In this document: positions 1 to 5,497 of the stretch, piece by piece
How the letters are laid out: every line of letters starts with the position of its first letter
How positions within the stretch are numbered: position 1 is the first letter of the stretch
DNA from: Ruminococcaceae bacterium UBA1691
GTDB lineage: Bacteria > Bacillota > Clostridia > Oscillospirales > Acutalibacteraceae
DNA: 5,523 nucleotides
Assembly (NCBI GenBank): GCA_002320555.1
Contig: DCJV01000129.1
Span: 1,916-7,438, forward strand
Reading direction: 5' to 3'
Notes under the pieces: generated by a model
What the model saw: the letters and a program-made list of their open reading frames with translations, nothing else
The model's database searches: none
Told to the model about the DNA's origin: nothing
Position numbers and translations under genes: made by a program

Positions 1-78
1 GCGGCCTGAGCGCGGTCCAATTTTACAAAATTGTTCTTGTGCATTTTGACAAAACGATCTGCCTTTTTCGACAGGCTG

Positions 79-115
79 AGCGGCCCGGCTACCAAATTAC
101 AGCCGGACCGCTTTT
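79..115 (+). terminator. Intrinsic terminator of an upstream unit
   Basis: A hairpin pairs 79-90 with 101-112. The core GCGGCCCGGCT pairs with AGCCGGACCGC with a single C/A mismatch, around a 10-base loop, and runs straight into TTTT (112-115). The T tract lies on the plus-strand side only, so it should end plus-strand transcription arriving from left of the window. The gene it serves is not identifiable: plus-strand frames stop at 7-9 or 47-49, and a third stays open from base 3 to 182 straight through the hairpin, which makes that frame an unlikely gene. The terminator separates the operon below from its upstream neighbour. Confidence 0.65.
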
Positions 116-439
116 AAAACTCGCTAAAATATTAGGTCAGGGAAGCATATACACCTTGCAAAATTGTAAAAACGCGGCATAAATAATTACTTGCGCATTG
201 TATCGTTGTCGCTTGCAGTTTGCGGCGCCCGACCAGATCAATTTTTTTGCAGACCTTCCATCGCCTTCCCCGCCCCCGCCCCCTGCCAATCTGTATACAT
301 TAAACTGACTGCATGAAAGCGACAGAAAAGACACAAATCTGGCTTGTAAAAATTGGAGAAAGAAGAGAAAAAGGATCTAATTCGTCATTTCGCACAGAAT
401 TTGATTGATTTCTTTGACTGTCAGAATGACGAAACTAAG
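116..439. other. Intergenic region with no convincing gene
   Basis: I see no protein gene here. Open frames on either strand are short, lack a Shine-Dalgarno site and show no recognisable domain. Contents worth noting are AT-rich DNA at 116-250, a cytosine-rich tract at 264-287 (guanine-rich on the minus strand), and a purine-only tract at 355-375. One open frame from TTG 353 to 571 runs through the operon promoter, which argues against it being a gene. There is no recognisable tRNA or riboswitch. Confidence 0.6.
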
Positions 440-468
440 TTGACATGTTCTTTGAATTTTGGTAAAAT
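440..468 (+). promoter_or_regulatory. Sigma-A-type promoter of the operon
   Basis: A perfect -35 hexamer TTGACA (440-445) is separated by 17 bases from TAAAAT (463-468), which matches the -10 consensus at five of six positions. An extended -10 dinucleotide TG lies at 460-461, one base upstream of the -10. Transcription should start near 475. This leaves an untranslated leader of about 125 nt before the TTG start at 601. It is the only near-consensus promoter I found ahead of the five genes. Such a strong core promoter suggests that control, if any, acts by repression or in the leader. Confidence 0.8.
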
Positions 469-525
469 AACAGACAAGTGTATAGAGAATATAGTGCCTG
501 TACTGTTTTTTTATCGGCTTCAATT

Positions 526-551
526 CATATGCGGGTGGAAACCCGCATATG
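526..551 (+). promoter_or_regulatory. Perfect inverted repeat/hairpin in the operon leader
   Basis: CATATGCGGGT (526-536) and ACCCGCATATG (541-551) are exact reverse complements separated by GGAA, giving an 11-bp stem with a GNRA-class tetraloop in the RNA. The following bases are GTTTCG, so it is not an intrinsic terminator. It lies about 50 nt downstream of the predicted transcription start and about 35 nt upstream of the first ribosome site. It could be an operator for a dimeric regulator blocking elongation, or an RNA structure that stabilises the transcript or modulates initiation. The sequence alone does not decide between these. Confidence 0.6.
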
Positions 552-585
552 TTTCGATAGTAATAGAATGAGCACTCACTCGAAG

Positions 586-592
586 AAGGAGG
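586..592 (+). promoter_or_regulatory. Ribosome binding site fixing the TTG start at 601
   Basis: AAGGAGG at 586-592 lies 8 bases before TTG 601. The in-frame alternatives are poorer. GTG 478 is almost at the predicted transcript start, ATG 568 lies upstream of this site, and ATG 628 has no Shine-Dalgarno sequence at the right distance. The site therefore decides for the rare TTG start. Confidence 0.75.
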
Positions 593-600
593 AAGGTACC

Positions 601-1368
601 TTGTTAACGACGACCGACACCAAAACCATGGCGTACATCAATCTGTTCGGCGTTCTCGGCACGCTGGAGAATTTGTGTGCGCTGGACCCCAGCGCCGGTG
701 CGCTCCTGACCAATAAAAAGCCAATTTCCATCGGCTTTGAGGTAAAGGGAGGCCCCGCCGCCACGATCACCTTCAAAAACGGACGTTGCAGGATGGAGGA
801 AGGCGTCGAAAAATGCGACGTGAAGCTTCCCTTTAGCTCCTGCGAGAAGTTCAACGGGTTGCTCGACGGTACAACGACGCCGATCCCCTCCAAGGGCTTT
901 GCGCATCTGAAATTTCTGCTCAAGAGCTTTGTTCCGCTGACCGACCTGTTGGCAAAGTATCTGCGTCCGGACGCTGAGGATATGAAGGATCCGGAATTCC
1001 GCGCGATCAGCACGCGTCTGACGCTCTATACGGCAGCTGTCGCGATCTCCCAGGCGGCGAACCATGACAAGAGCGGTATCTTCAGCACGGGCCTGATCCC
1101 GGATGGCGATATCGCGATGAATGTAGGCGGCGATATCGGCGTGACCCTGCGCGTGCGCAATCACCACATGGTCACCATCAAGGAGCGCTGTGACAAGCCG
1201 CGCGCCGCGATGACCTTTGGCAATCTTGAGATCGCGGGCCAGCTCCTGCGCGGCGAAGTGAGCGCCATGGGCTGCATCTGCGACGGCTCCATTGCGATGA
1301 GCGGTATGATTAATATGATTGATAACGTCAACCGGATTCTGGACCGCGTGTCTATCTATTTGGCGTAA
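601..1368 (+). CDS. Tandem SCP2-fold (sterol carrier-like) lipid-binding protein, first copy
   Basis: A 255-residue protein from TTG 601. It has no signal peptide and no clear membrane helix, so it is probably cytoplasmic. Two SCP2-like units are visible. Residues about 42-120 contain the beta-strand segment ATITFKNGRCRM, then a strand and helix with FNGLLDG, then PIPSKGF and a hydrophobic helix. Residues about 171-254 repeat the scheme, ending with LEIAGQLLRGEVSAMG, then DGSIAMSG and a final helix. SCP2 domains bind hydrophobic ligands such as sterols, fatty acyl groups or isoprenoid intermediates in a tunnel; here no catalytic residues are seen. I infer a carrier or substrate-presenting role for the adjacent enzymes. 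It is first in the operon, 17 bases before the aminotransferase. The protein at 4638-5450 has the same two-unit plan and is probably a diverged paralogue. It has seven cysteines, including a CxC (225-227), whose meaning is unknown. The SCP2 call rests on pattern recognition rather than a profile search. Confidence 0.72.
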   Translation: MLTTTDTKTMAYINLFGVLGTLENLCALDPSAGALLTNKKPISIGFEVKGGPAATITFKNGRCRMEEGVEKCDVKLPFSSCEKFNGLLDGTTTPIPSKGFAHLKFLLKSFVPLTDLLAKYLRPDAEDMKDPEFRAISTRLTLYTAAVAISQAANHDKSGIFSTGLIPDGDIAMNVGGDIGVTLRVRNHHMVTIKERCDKPRAAMTFGNLEIAGQLLRGEVSAMGCICDGSIAMSGMINMIDNVNRILDRVSIYLA

Positions 1369-1371
1369 CTC

Positions 1372-1377
1372 AGGAGG
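1372..1377 (+). promoter_or_regulatory. Ribosome binding site deciding ATG 1386 over GTG 1377
   Basis: AGGAGG at 1372-1377 overlaps the first base of the upstream in-frame GTG at 1377, so that codon cannot be its start. ATG 1386 lies 8 bases downstream, the ideal distance. The aminotransferase therefore begins MSFKVNTYEK. Confidence 0.85.
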
Positions 1378-1385
1378 TGGCAGAA

Positions 1386-2648
1386 ATGAGCTTTAAAGTG
1401 AATACATATGAAAAGAGCCGCGCCGCATTTGAGCGCGCGCTCAAGGTCATCCCATCGGGCATCTACGGCCATCAGGGCCCGTCCGAAGGCTGCTATATCC
1501 CCAATAATGCATTCCCGCTGTATTCCTCCCATGCGAAGGGCTCGCACTTCTGGGATGAAGACGGCAACGATTATATCGACTATATGTGCGGCTATGGCCC
1601 CAATGTGCTCGGCTACTGTGACGAGGATGTCGACAAGGCGGCGCTCGAACAGCTCAAGAAAGAGAACTGCGTGACGATCCCCTCTTCCATTATGGTGGAT
1701 TTTGCGGAGCTGCTGGTCGACACGGTCGCATCGGCGGACTGGGCATTCTTTGCTAAAAACGGCAACGATGTAACCTCTCTTGCCGTTATGACGGCCCGTG
1801 CCGCAACGCACCGCAAGAAGATCGTGTTCTTCAACGGTTATTATCACGGTGTATCTCCATGGACCCAGAAGCTCGATTATTCCGGCGTGTTGGAAGAAGA
1901 GGTCTGCAACAATCTTTATGTTGACTTCAACGACTATCCCGCGCTGGAGAAGCTGTTCTCCGATTATAAGGGCGAGATCGCCGGCCTGATTGCCCAGCCT
2001 TATATGCACGGCAACTTCGCCGATAACTTTTTCCCGGATGAAGGCTATTGGCAGAAGGTGCGTAAGCTCTGCGACGACAACGGCGTTGTGCTCATCATCG
2101 ATGACGTGCGCGCGGGCTTCCGTATGGATCTTGCCGGTTCTGACCATTATTTCGGGTTCAAGGCGGATCTCATCTGCTTCTGCAAGGCGCTGGCCAACGG
2201 CTACAACGTTTCCGCCCTGTGCGGGCGCGAGTCCCTCAAGGATGTCGTCAGCGGCATCACCTTCACGGGCAGCTACTGGATGAGCGCCGTGCCGTTTGCG
2301 GCCGGTATCGCCTGCATCAATAAGATGAAAAAACTCAACACGCCCAAGCTCTTCGACGAGCTCGGCCGCGAGCTGACGACGGGCCTTGTCAAGGCCGGCC
2401 AGGAGCACGGCTTCCATCTGATCGCATCCGGTATGCCGTCCCTGTTCTATCTGCGCATTGCGGACGATGATTCCCTGATGCTGCATCAGGAGTGGGTTGC
2501 CGACATGGTTCGCCGCGGCATCTTTATCACCTCTCACCACAATCATTTCATCAACGCCTCTCTGACGCATGAGGACATCAACCATACGATCGAAGTGGCG
2601 GAGGAGTGCTTCAAGATCCTGCGCAAGAACCATCCTGAGATCGGCTAA
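1386..2648 (+). CDS. Class III PLP-dependent aminotransferase, glutamate-1-semialdehyde aminomutase-like
   Basis: A 420-residue fold-type I PLP enzyme of normal length for the class III family. Visible landmarks are the substrate-side segment FWDEDGNDYIDYMCGYGP (55-72), the cofactor phosphate loop KNGNDVT (124-130), the aromatic stacking residue in GYYHG (Tyr153), Asp239 in LIIDDVRAGFR for the pyridine nitrogen, the Schiff-base Lys267 in FCKALANG, and TFTG (292-295), where the partner subunit's phosphate-binding Thr is expected. All cofactor residues look intact, so it should be active. Residues 22-34 read IPSGIYGHQGPSE, whereas true GSA aminomutase has an SPVR segment whose Arg binds the substrate carboxylate; that Arg seems absent. 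With no heme genes nearby, a HemL role is unlikely. I infer transamination of, or amino shift on, another carbonyl compound, perhaps one held by the SCP2 proteins or made by the transketolase pair. The ATG is preceded by AGGAGG. Confidence 0.88.
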   Translation: MSFKVNTYEKSRAAFERALKVIPSGIYGHQGPSEGCYIPNNAFPLYSSHAKGSHFWDEDGNDYIDYMCGYGPNVLGYCDEDVDKAALEQLKKENCVTIPSSIMVDFAELLVDTVASADWAFFAKNGNDVTSLAVMTARAATHRKKIVFFNGYYHGVSPWTQKLDYSGVLEEEVCNNLYVDFNDYPALEKLFSDYKGEIAGLIAQPYMHGNFADNFFPDEGYWQKVRKLCDDNGVVLIIDDVRAGFRMDLAGSDHYFGFKADLICFCKALANGYNVSALCGRESLKDVVSGITFTGSYWMSAVPFAAGIACINKMKKLNTPKLFDELGRELTTGLVKAGQEHGFHLIASGMPSLFYLRIADDDSLMLHQEWVADMVRRGIFITSHHNHFINASLTHEDINHTIEVAEECFKILRKNHPEIG

Positions 2649-2660
2649 CCAAAATGAATC

Positions 2661-2687
2661 GCCGGCTGCCTCTTCCAGGCGGCCGGT
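2661..2687 (+). promoter_or_regulatory. Intercistronic GC-rich hairpin
   Basis: Bases 2661-2670 (GCCGGCTGCC) pair with 2678-2687 (GGCGGCCGGT) over ten positions, two of them G-U wobbles, around a 7-base loop. CAGCGG follows rather than a T tract, so it is not a standard terminator. It sits in the only sizeable gap of the operon (2649-2751). It may protect the upstream message from 3' decay, mark an RNA processing site, or partly attenuate expression of the transketolase genes. A TATATA at 2717-2722 lacks a credible -35 partner, so I do not call a second promoter. Confidence 0.45.
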
Positions 2688-2751
2688 CAGCGGCACACAA
2701 CCGTGCAGAGCGCGGATATATAGAAACATGAAATAAAGGAGGAATTTCCAC

Positions 2752-3621
2752 ATGCCATTAACAAAGCAGGAGTGGCTTGATCTGGAGGCGAAAGCCAATC
2801 AGCTTAGGCACACAGCCTTGGATACCACCCTCATGGCGGGCAGCGGCCATATCGGAGGCAGCCTGAGCTCGATGGATATCCTGACGGTGCTCTACTACAA
2901 GTACATGAATATCAAGAAGGACGACCCCACCTGGGAGGACCGCGATCGCTTCATTCTGTCCAAGGGTCACATCGGTATCGGCTATGCTGGCCTTCTGTGC
3001 GACTTGGGCTGGAATGATCCGGAGCAGCTCAAAACCTTTAACCTGACGAACTCCAAGATGGGCGTCCATCTGGATTCCAATAAGGTTGTCGGTGTCGATG
3101 CCTCCACGGGCTCTCTGGGCCACGGCCTTTCCATCGCTGTCGGTACGGCGCTGGCGGCCCGCGTCCAGAAAAAATCCTACATCACCTATTGCCTGTTGGG
3201 CGACGGTGAATGTGACGAAGGCTCCAACTGGGAAGCCGCCATGTCCGCCGGCCAGTTCAACACGACGAATATGATCGCCTTTGTTGACCGCAACCGCCTG
3301 GAGATGGATGGACCAACAGAGGACGAAATGAAGCTTGAGCCCTTTGCAGACAAGTGGGCTGCGTTCGGCTTCGACGTCAAGGAGATCGACGGCCACAATT
3401 TCAAGGAGCTTTGCGATGCGATCGACTATGCGCTCGCGGCGACCGAGAAGCCTGTCATGATCATCTGCAATACGGTCAAGGGCTGCGGGATTGACTTTAT
3501 GGAGAATGATTTCAAGTGGCATTATGGCGCGATCGATCAGGATCTGCACGATAAGGCTGCCAAGAGCCTGGATGCCTATTATAAGAAGCGCGTAGAGCGC
3601 GTTGAAAAGGAGGCGAAGTAA
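2752..3621 (+). CDS. Transketolase-like protein, N-terminal (ThDP pyrophosphate-binding) half
   Basis: A 289-residue first half of a split transketolase, a normal size for such proteins in Clostridia. The ThDP/metal motif runs from GDGE (150-153) to the Asn of DRNRL (179-183), in the expected spacing. Other family landmarks are SGHIGGSLSS (31-40), LSKGHIG (69-75), GVHLD (104-108), STGSLGHGLSIAVG (118-131) and FKWHYGA near the end. His33, His72, His106 and His257 fall where the catalytic-site histidines of Escherichia coli transketolase occur (H26, H66, H100, H261), so cofactor and proton-transfer chemistry appear preserved. The start is ATG 2752, with AAAGGAGG nine bases before it. It must pair with the next gene, which supplies the activating Glu. 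Classical enzymes move a two-carbon ketol unit between sugar phosphates in the pentose phosphate pathway; residues in the partner subunit suggest another substrate. The C-terminal tail is Lys/Arg-rich. Transketolase-type identity is firm, housekeeping function doubtful. Confidence 0.9.
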   Translation: MPLTKQEWLDLEAKANQLRHTALDTTLMAGSGHIGGSLSSMDILTVLYYKYMNIKKDDPTWEDRDRFILSKGHIGIGYAGLLCDLGWNDPEQLKTFNLTNSKMGVHLDSNKVVGVDASTGSLGHGLSIAVGTALAARVQKKSYITYCLLGDGECDEGSNWEAAMSAGQFNTTNMIAFVDRNRLEMDGPTEDEMKLEPFADKWAAFGFDVKEIDGHNFKELCDAIDYALAATEKPVMIICNTVKGCGIDFMENDFKWHYGAIDQDLHDKAAKSLDAYYKKRVERVEKEAK

Positions 3622-3623
3622 CC

Positions 3624-4634
3624 ATGGCAGGAGGACTTGTTTATACAGCAGTCGGTTCTGAAGCGATGGCGACTGCAGAATATTACGGCAAGGCAATGTG
3701 CGATCTGGGGAAAGAGCATCCCGAAATCGTTGCTCTGACGGCGGACCTCGCCGGTTCCACCAAGATCGGTGTATTCCGCAAGGAGTTCCCGGATCGTTTC
3801 TTCAACGTCGGTATTGCGGAGCAGAATATGTTCGGCATCGCCGCCGGTATGGCGAAGGCGGGCCTTGTCCCCTTCGTATCCACGATGTCCGCGTTTGCGA
3901 CCATGCGCGTGGCTGACCAGATTCATGCGGATATCTGCTATCAGAATGTCAATGTGAAGATCATCGGCAGCCATGCCGGCACTTCCTTCGGCCAGGCGGG
4001 CTCCACCCATCACGCGATCGTTGATATGGGCTGCCTGCTGACCTTCCCGAACATGACCTATCTTTGCCCGGCGGACGGCATGGAGACCGTCAACGCGATC
4101 CGCGCCGCCTATGAGACGCCCGGCCCGGTCTATATTCGCATCAACCGCGGCTTTGACCGCCTGCTCTATGAAGATACGGAATACGGCTTCGAGCTCGGCA
4201 AGGCGCATACCGTCCATGAGGGCACGGACCTTACCGTGATCGCATGCGGCTCCTGCGTCTATCAGGCGCTGCAGGCTGCAAAGGCCCTGGAAGCTTCCGA
4301 TGGCCTAAAGATCCGCGTGCTCGATATGCATACGCTCAAGCCCCTTGATGTGGAAGCAGTGCAGAAGGCCATTGTTGACACCCGCCGCATTATCACGGCG
4401 GAGGATCACAGCGTGATCAACGGCCTGGGCAGCCAGGTGGCCAGCGTGATCGCCGATTTCGGCAAGGGCTGCGCCTTCAAGAAGCTCGGCCATCAGGACA
4501 AATTTGCGCCGATCGGCCTGCATGAGGACATTATGTCCATGGTCGGCATCGACGCCAACGGCATCATGGATGCCATTCGCGAAGTCATGCATAAGGACTT
4601 TGAAGAGGACGATTCTTGGGATGACGAGGTGTGA
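3624..4634 (+). CDS. Transketolase-like protein, C-terminal (ThDP pyrimidine-binding) half
   Basis: A 336-residue second half, starting 2 bases after the first half stops, with AAGGAGG at 3607-3613 inside the end of the upstream gene. This spacing fits co-translation of a heteromer. Glu66 in GIAEQNM is the ThDP-activating glutamate. FATMRVADQI (91-100) and GSHAG (115-119) follow, and EDHSVINGLGSQV (260-272) marks the C-terminal transketolase domain, which starts near residue 195. Two substrate residues differ from classical enzymes. GQAGSTHH (123-130) has Ala125 where E. coli has Asp469 in GEDGPTH. MATAEYYGKAM has Ala17 where Arg358 normally contacts the substrate phosphate. His117 and His129 are kept. 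In E. coli transketolase, changes at Asp469 are known to improve use of aliphatic, non-hydroxylated aldehydes, so a hydrophobic acceptor is plausible here. Eight of the last twelve residues are acidic. Steroid-17,20-desmolase DesAB of Clostridium scindens is also a transketolase-like pair, a possible analogue. Confidence 0.9.
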   Translation: MAGGLVYTAVGSEAMATAEYYGKAMCDLGKEHPEIVALTADLAGSTKIGVFRKEFPDRFFNVGIAEQNMFGIAAGMAKAGLVPFVSTMSAFATMRVADQIHADICYQNVNVKIIGSHAGTSFGQAGSTHHAIVDMGCLLTFPNMTYLCPADGMETVNAIRAAYETPGPVYIRINRGFDRLLYEDTEYGFELGKAHTVHEGTDLTVIACGSCVYQALQAAKALEASDGLKIRVLDMHTLKPLDVEAVQKAIVDTRRIITAEDHSVINGLGSQVASVIADFGKGCAFKKLGHQDKFAPIGLHEDIMSMVGIDANGIMDAIREVMHKDFEEDDSWDDEV

Positions 4635-4637
4635 TGA

Positions 4638-5450
4638 ATGGGAATTACGAAAGATGATTTGTATTCCAGCAAAATCTTCCTGAATGCCGCACTGCCTCTT
4701 GCAAAGGTCATCGCCATGGATATCCCAAAGCTGGGCGATAAATTCAAAAAGACGCATGCAGTTATTCAGGTCAGCGCCCTGGATCCGGACAGCCCGGAGG
4801 GAAAGGTCGGCACCCACTTCGTCATCAACAGCGGCGAGTGGCTGGTCCATGCCGGACGGTTGACGAGGAATCCCCACATCGAGCTGGAATTCCAGAGCAT
4901 TCCGGCGCTGAATAAATTCTTCAAGGGTCAAATGGGGCCGGACTGCATTCCGAAATTCCATTTGAAGGTCAAATATGTGCCGGATCTTATCTCCTTTGTG
5001 ATGGTGCTGCTGAGGATGTCGAAGCTGCTTGGCGCGACACAGGCGCCGGAGGACGAGGAGACGAAGAAGCTGATGGTGAAGTGCTTCTTCTATTTGGTCA
5101 CGAGCGGCATCAGCCAGCTCAATAAGGCCGGGCATGAGGAAATCCACCAGTGGGCGCTGCAGAGCCCCGACCGTGTGTATGCCATCGGTGTAGACGGCCA
5201 TCCGGATGTTTCTGCGTACATCCGCATCAAGGCAGGCAATTCGAAGGCCGGCCGTGGGATTTATAAGCGTTCTCTGCCGTTTTTCAACATGCGTTTCCCG
5301 ACCTATGATGATGCGTTGGGCATTCTGCTTGGTACGGCCGATATGCTGGATTCGCTGAAGGCTGGTAAGCTGATTCTGGATGGTGCTCCAGAATTTGCAG
5401 GCCAGATCGGCAACTTCATGTTTGCGGTTGCCGACTATGCAAAGGGCTAA
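4638..5450 (+). CDS. Tandem SCP2-fold (sterol carrier-like) lipid-binding protein, second copy
   Basis: A 270-residue protein beginning 3 bases after the transketolase gene, with GAGGTG (4626-4631) six bases before ATG. No signal peptide is seen. Residues about 40-132 form the first SCP2-like unit: strand HFVINSGEWLVHAG, then IELEFQSIPALNKFFKGQMG, then IPKFHLKV and a hydrophobic helix. A linker with KLMVKCFFYLVTSGISQLN (144-162) leads into a second unit at about 178-268. That unit contains AYIRIKAG, the helix PTYDDALGILLGTADML, a charged turn with KLILDG, and a final helix. The same plan, including a matching ISQ in the linker, occurs in the protein at 601-1368, so the two look like ancient paralogues. 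I infer a cytoplasmic carrier for a hydrophobic substrate or product of the operon enzymes, possibly with different ligand preference or in complex with the first copy. It could instead be a fatty-acid-binding protein unrelated to the enzymes. Assignment is by pattern, not profile search. Confidence 0.7.
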   Translation: MGITKDDLYSSKIFLNAALPLAKVIAMDIPKLGDKFKKTHAVIQVSALDPDSPEGKVGTHFVINSGEWLVHAGRLTRNPHIELEFQSIPALNKFFKGQMGPDCIPKFHLKVKYVPDLISFVMVLLRMSKLLGATQAPEDEETKKLMVKCFFYLVTSGISQLNKAGHEEIHQWALQSPDRVYAIGVDGHPDVSAYIRIKAGNSKAGRGIYKRSLPFFNMRFPTYDDALGILLGTADMLDSLKAGKLILDGAPEFAGQIGNFMFAVADYAKG

Positions 5451-5459
5451 GGGTAGAGG

Positions 5460-5497
5460 GAGCTTGAACGATCCCGTTTGATGCGGGATGCTCTTTT
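5460..5497 (+). terminator. Probable intrinsic terminator of the operon
   Basis: Nine bases after the last stop codon, ATCCCG (5471-5476) pairs with CGGGAT (5484-5489) around a 7-base loop. GAGC (5460-5463) can pair with GCTC (5490-5493) to extend the stem across a 7-base bulge, and TTTT (5494-5497) follows. The short T tract and the bulge make it weaker than ideal, but its position directly after the last gene supports the call. Confidence 0.55.

Noticed and set aside
3..182. Open plus-strand frame at the left edge that could be the end of an upstream gene
   Set aside because: It reads straight through the terminator hairpin at 79-112, and its translation shows no recognisable family.
156..187. 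TTGCAA followed by an AT-rich stretch as an upstream promoter
   Set aside because: No -10 hexamer with acceptable match at 16-18 bases spacing; the promoter at 440-468 is far better.
137..334. 65-residue minus-strand open frame
   Set aside because: Low-complexity glycine stretch from the C-rich tract, no ribosome site, no domain; no better than chance.
353..571. 72-residue plus-strand open frame from TTG 353
   Set aside because: The operon promoter (440-468) and the perfect palindrome (526-551) lie inside it, no Shine-Dalgarno site precedes it, and the peptide has no recognisable domain.
478..600. N-terminal extension of the first SCP2 gene to GTG 478 or ATG 568
   Set aside because: GTG 478 is almost at the predicted transcription start, and neither codon has a Shine-Dalgarno sequence. 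The extra residues are not SCP2-like, and a strong ribosome site lies immediately before TTG 601.
2717..2722. TATATA as a -10 box of an internal promoter for the transketolase genes
   Set aside because: The region 17 bases upstream (CACACA) does not resemble a -35 hexamer, and there is no extended -10.
2654..2731. 25-residue open frame in the gap between the aminotransferase and transketolase genes
   Set aside because: No Shine-Dalgarno site at a proper distance, and its sequence is largely dictated by the GC-rich hairpin.
1356..2798. Long minus-strand open frames (also 2758-3696 and 4305-5201)
   Set aside because: They lie antisense to clearly conserved enzyme or carrier genes, lack ribosome sites and domains, and arise from the GC-biased codon use of the sense genes.
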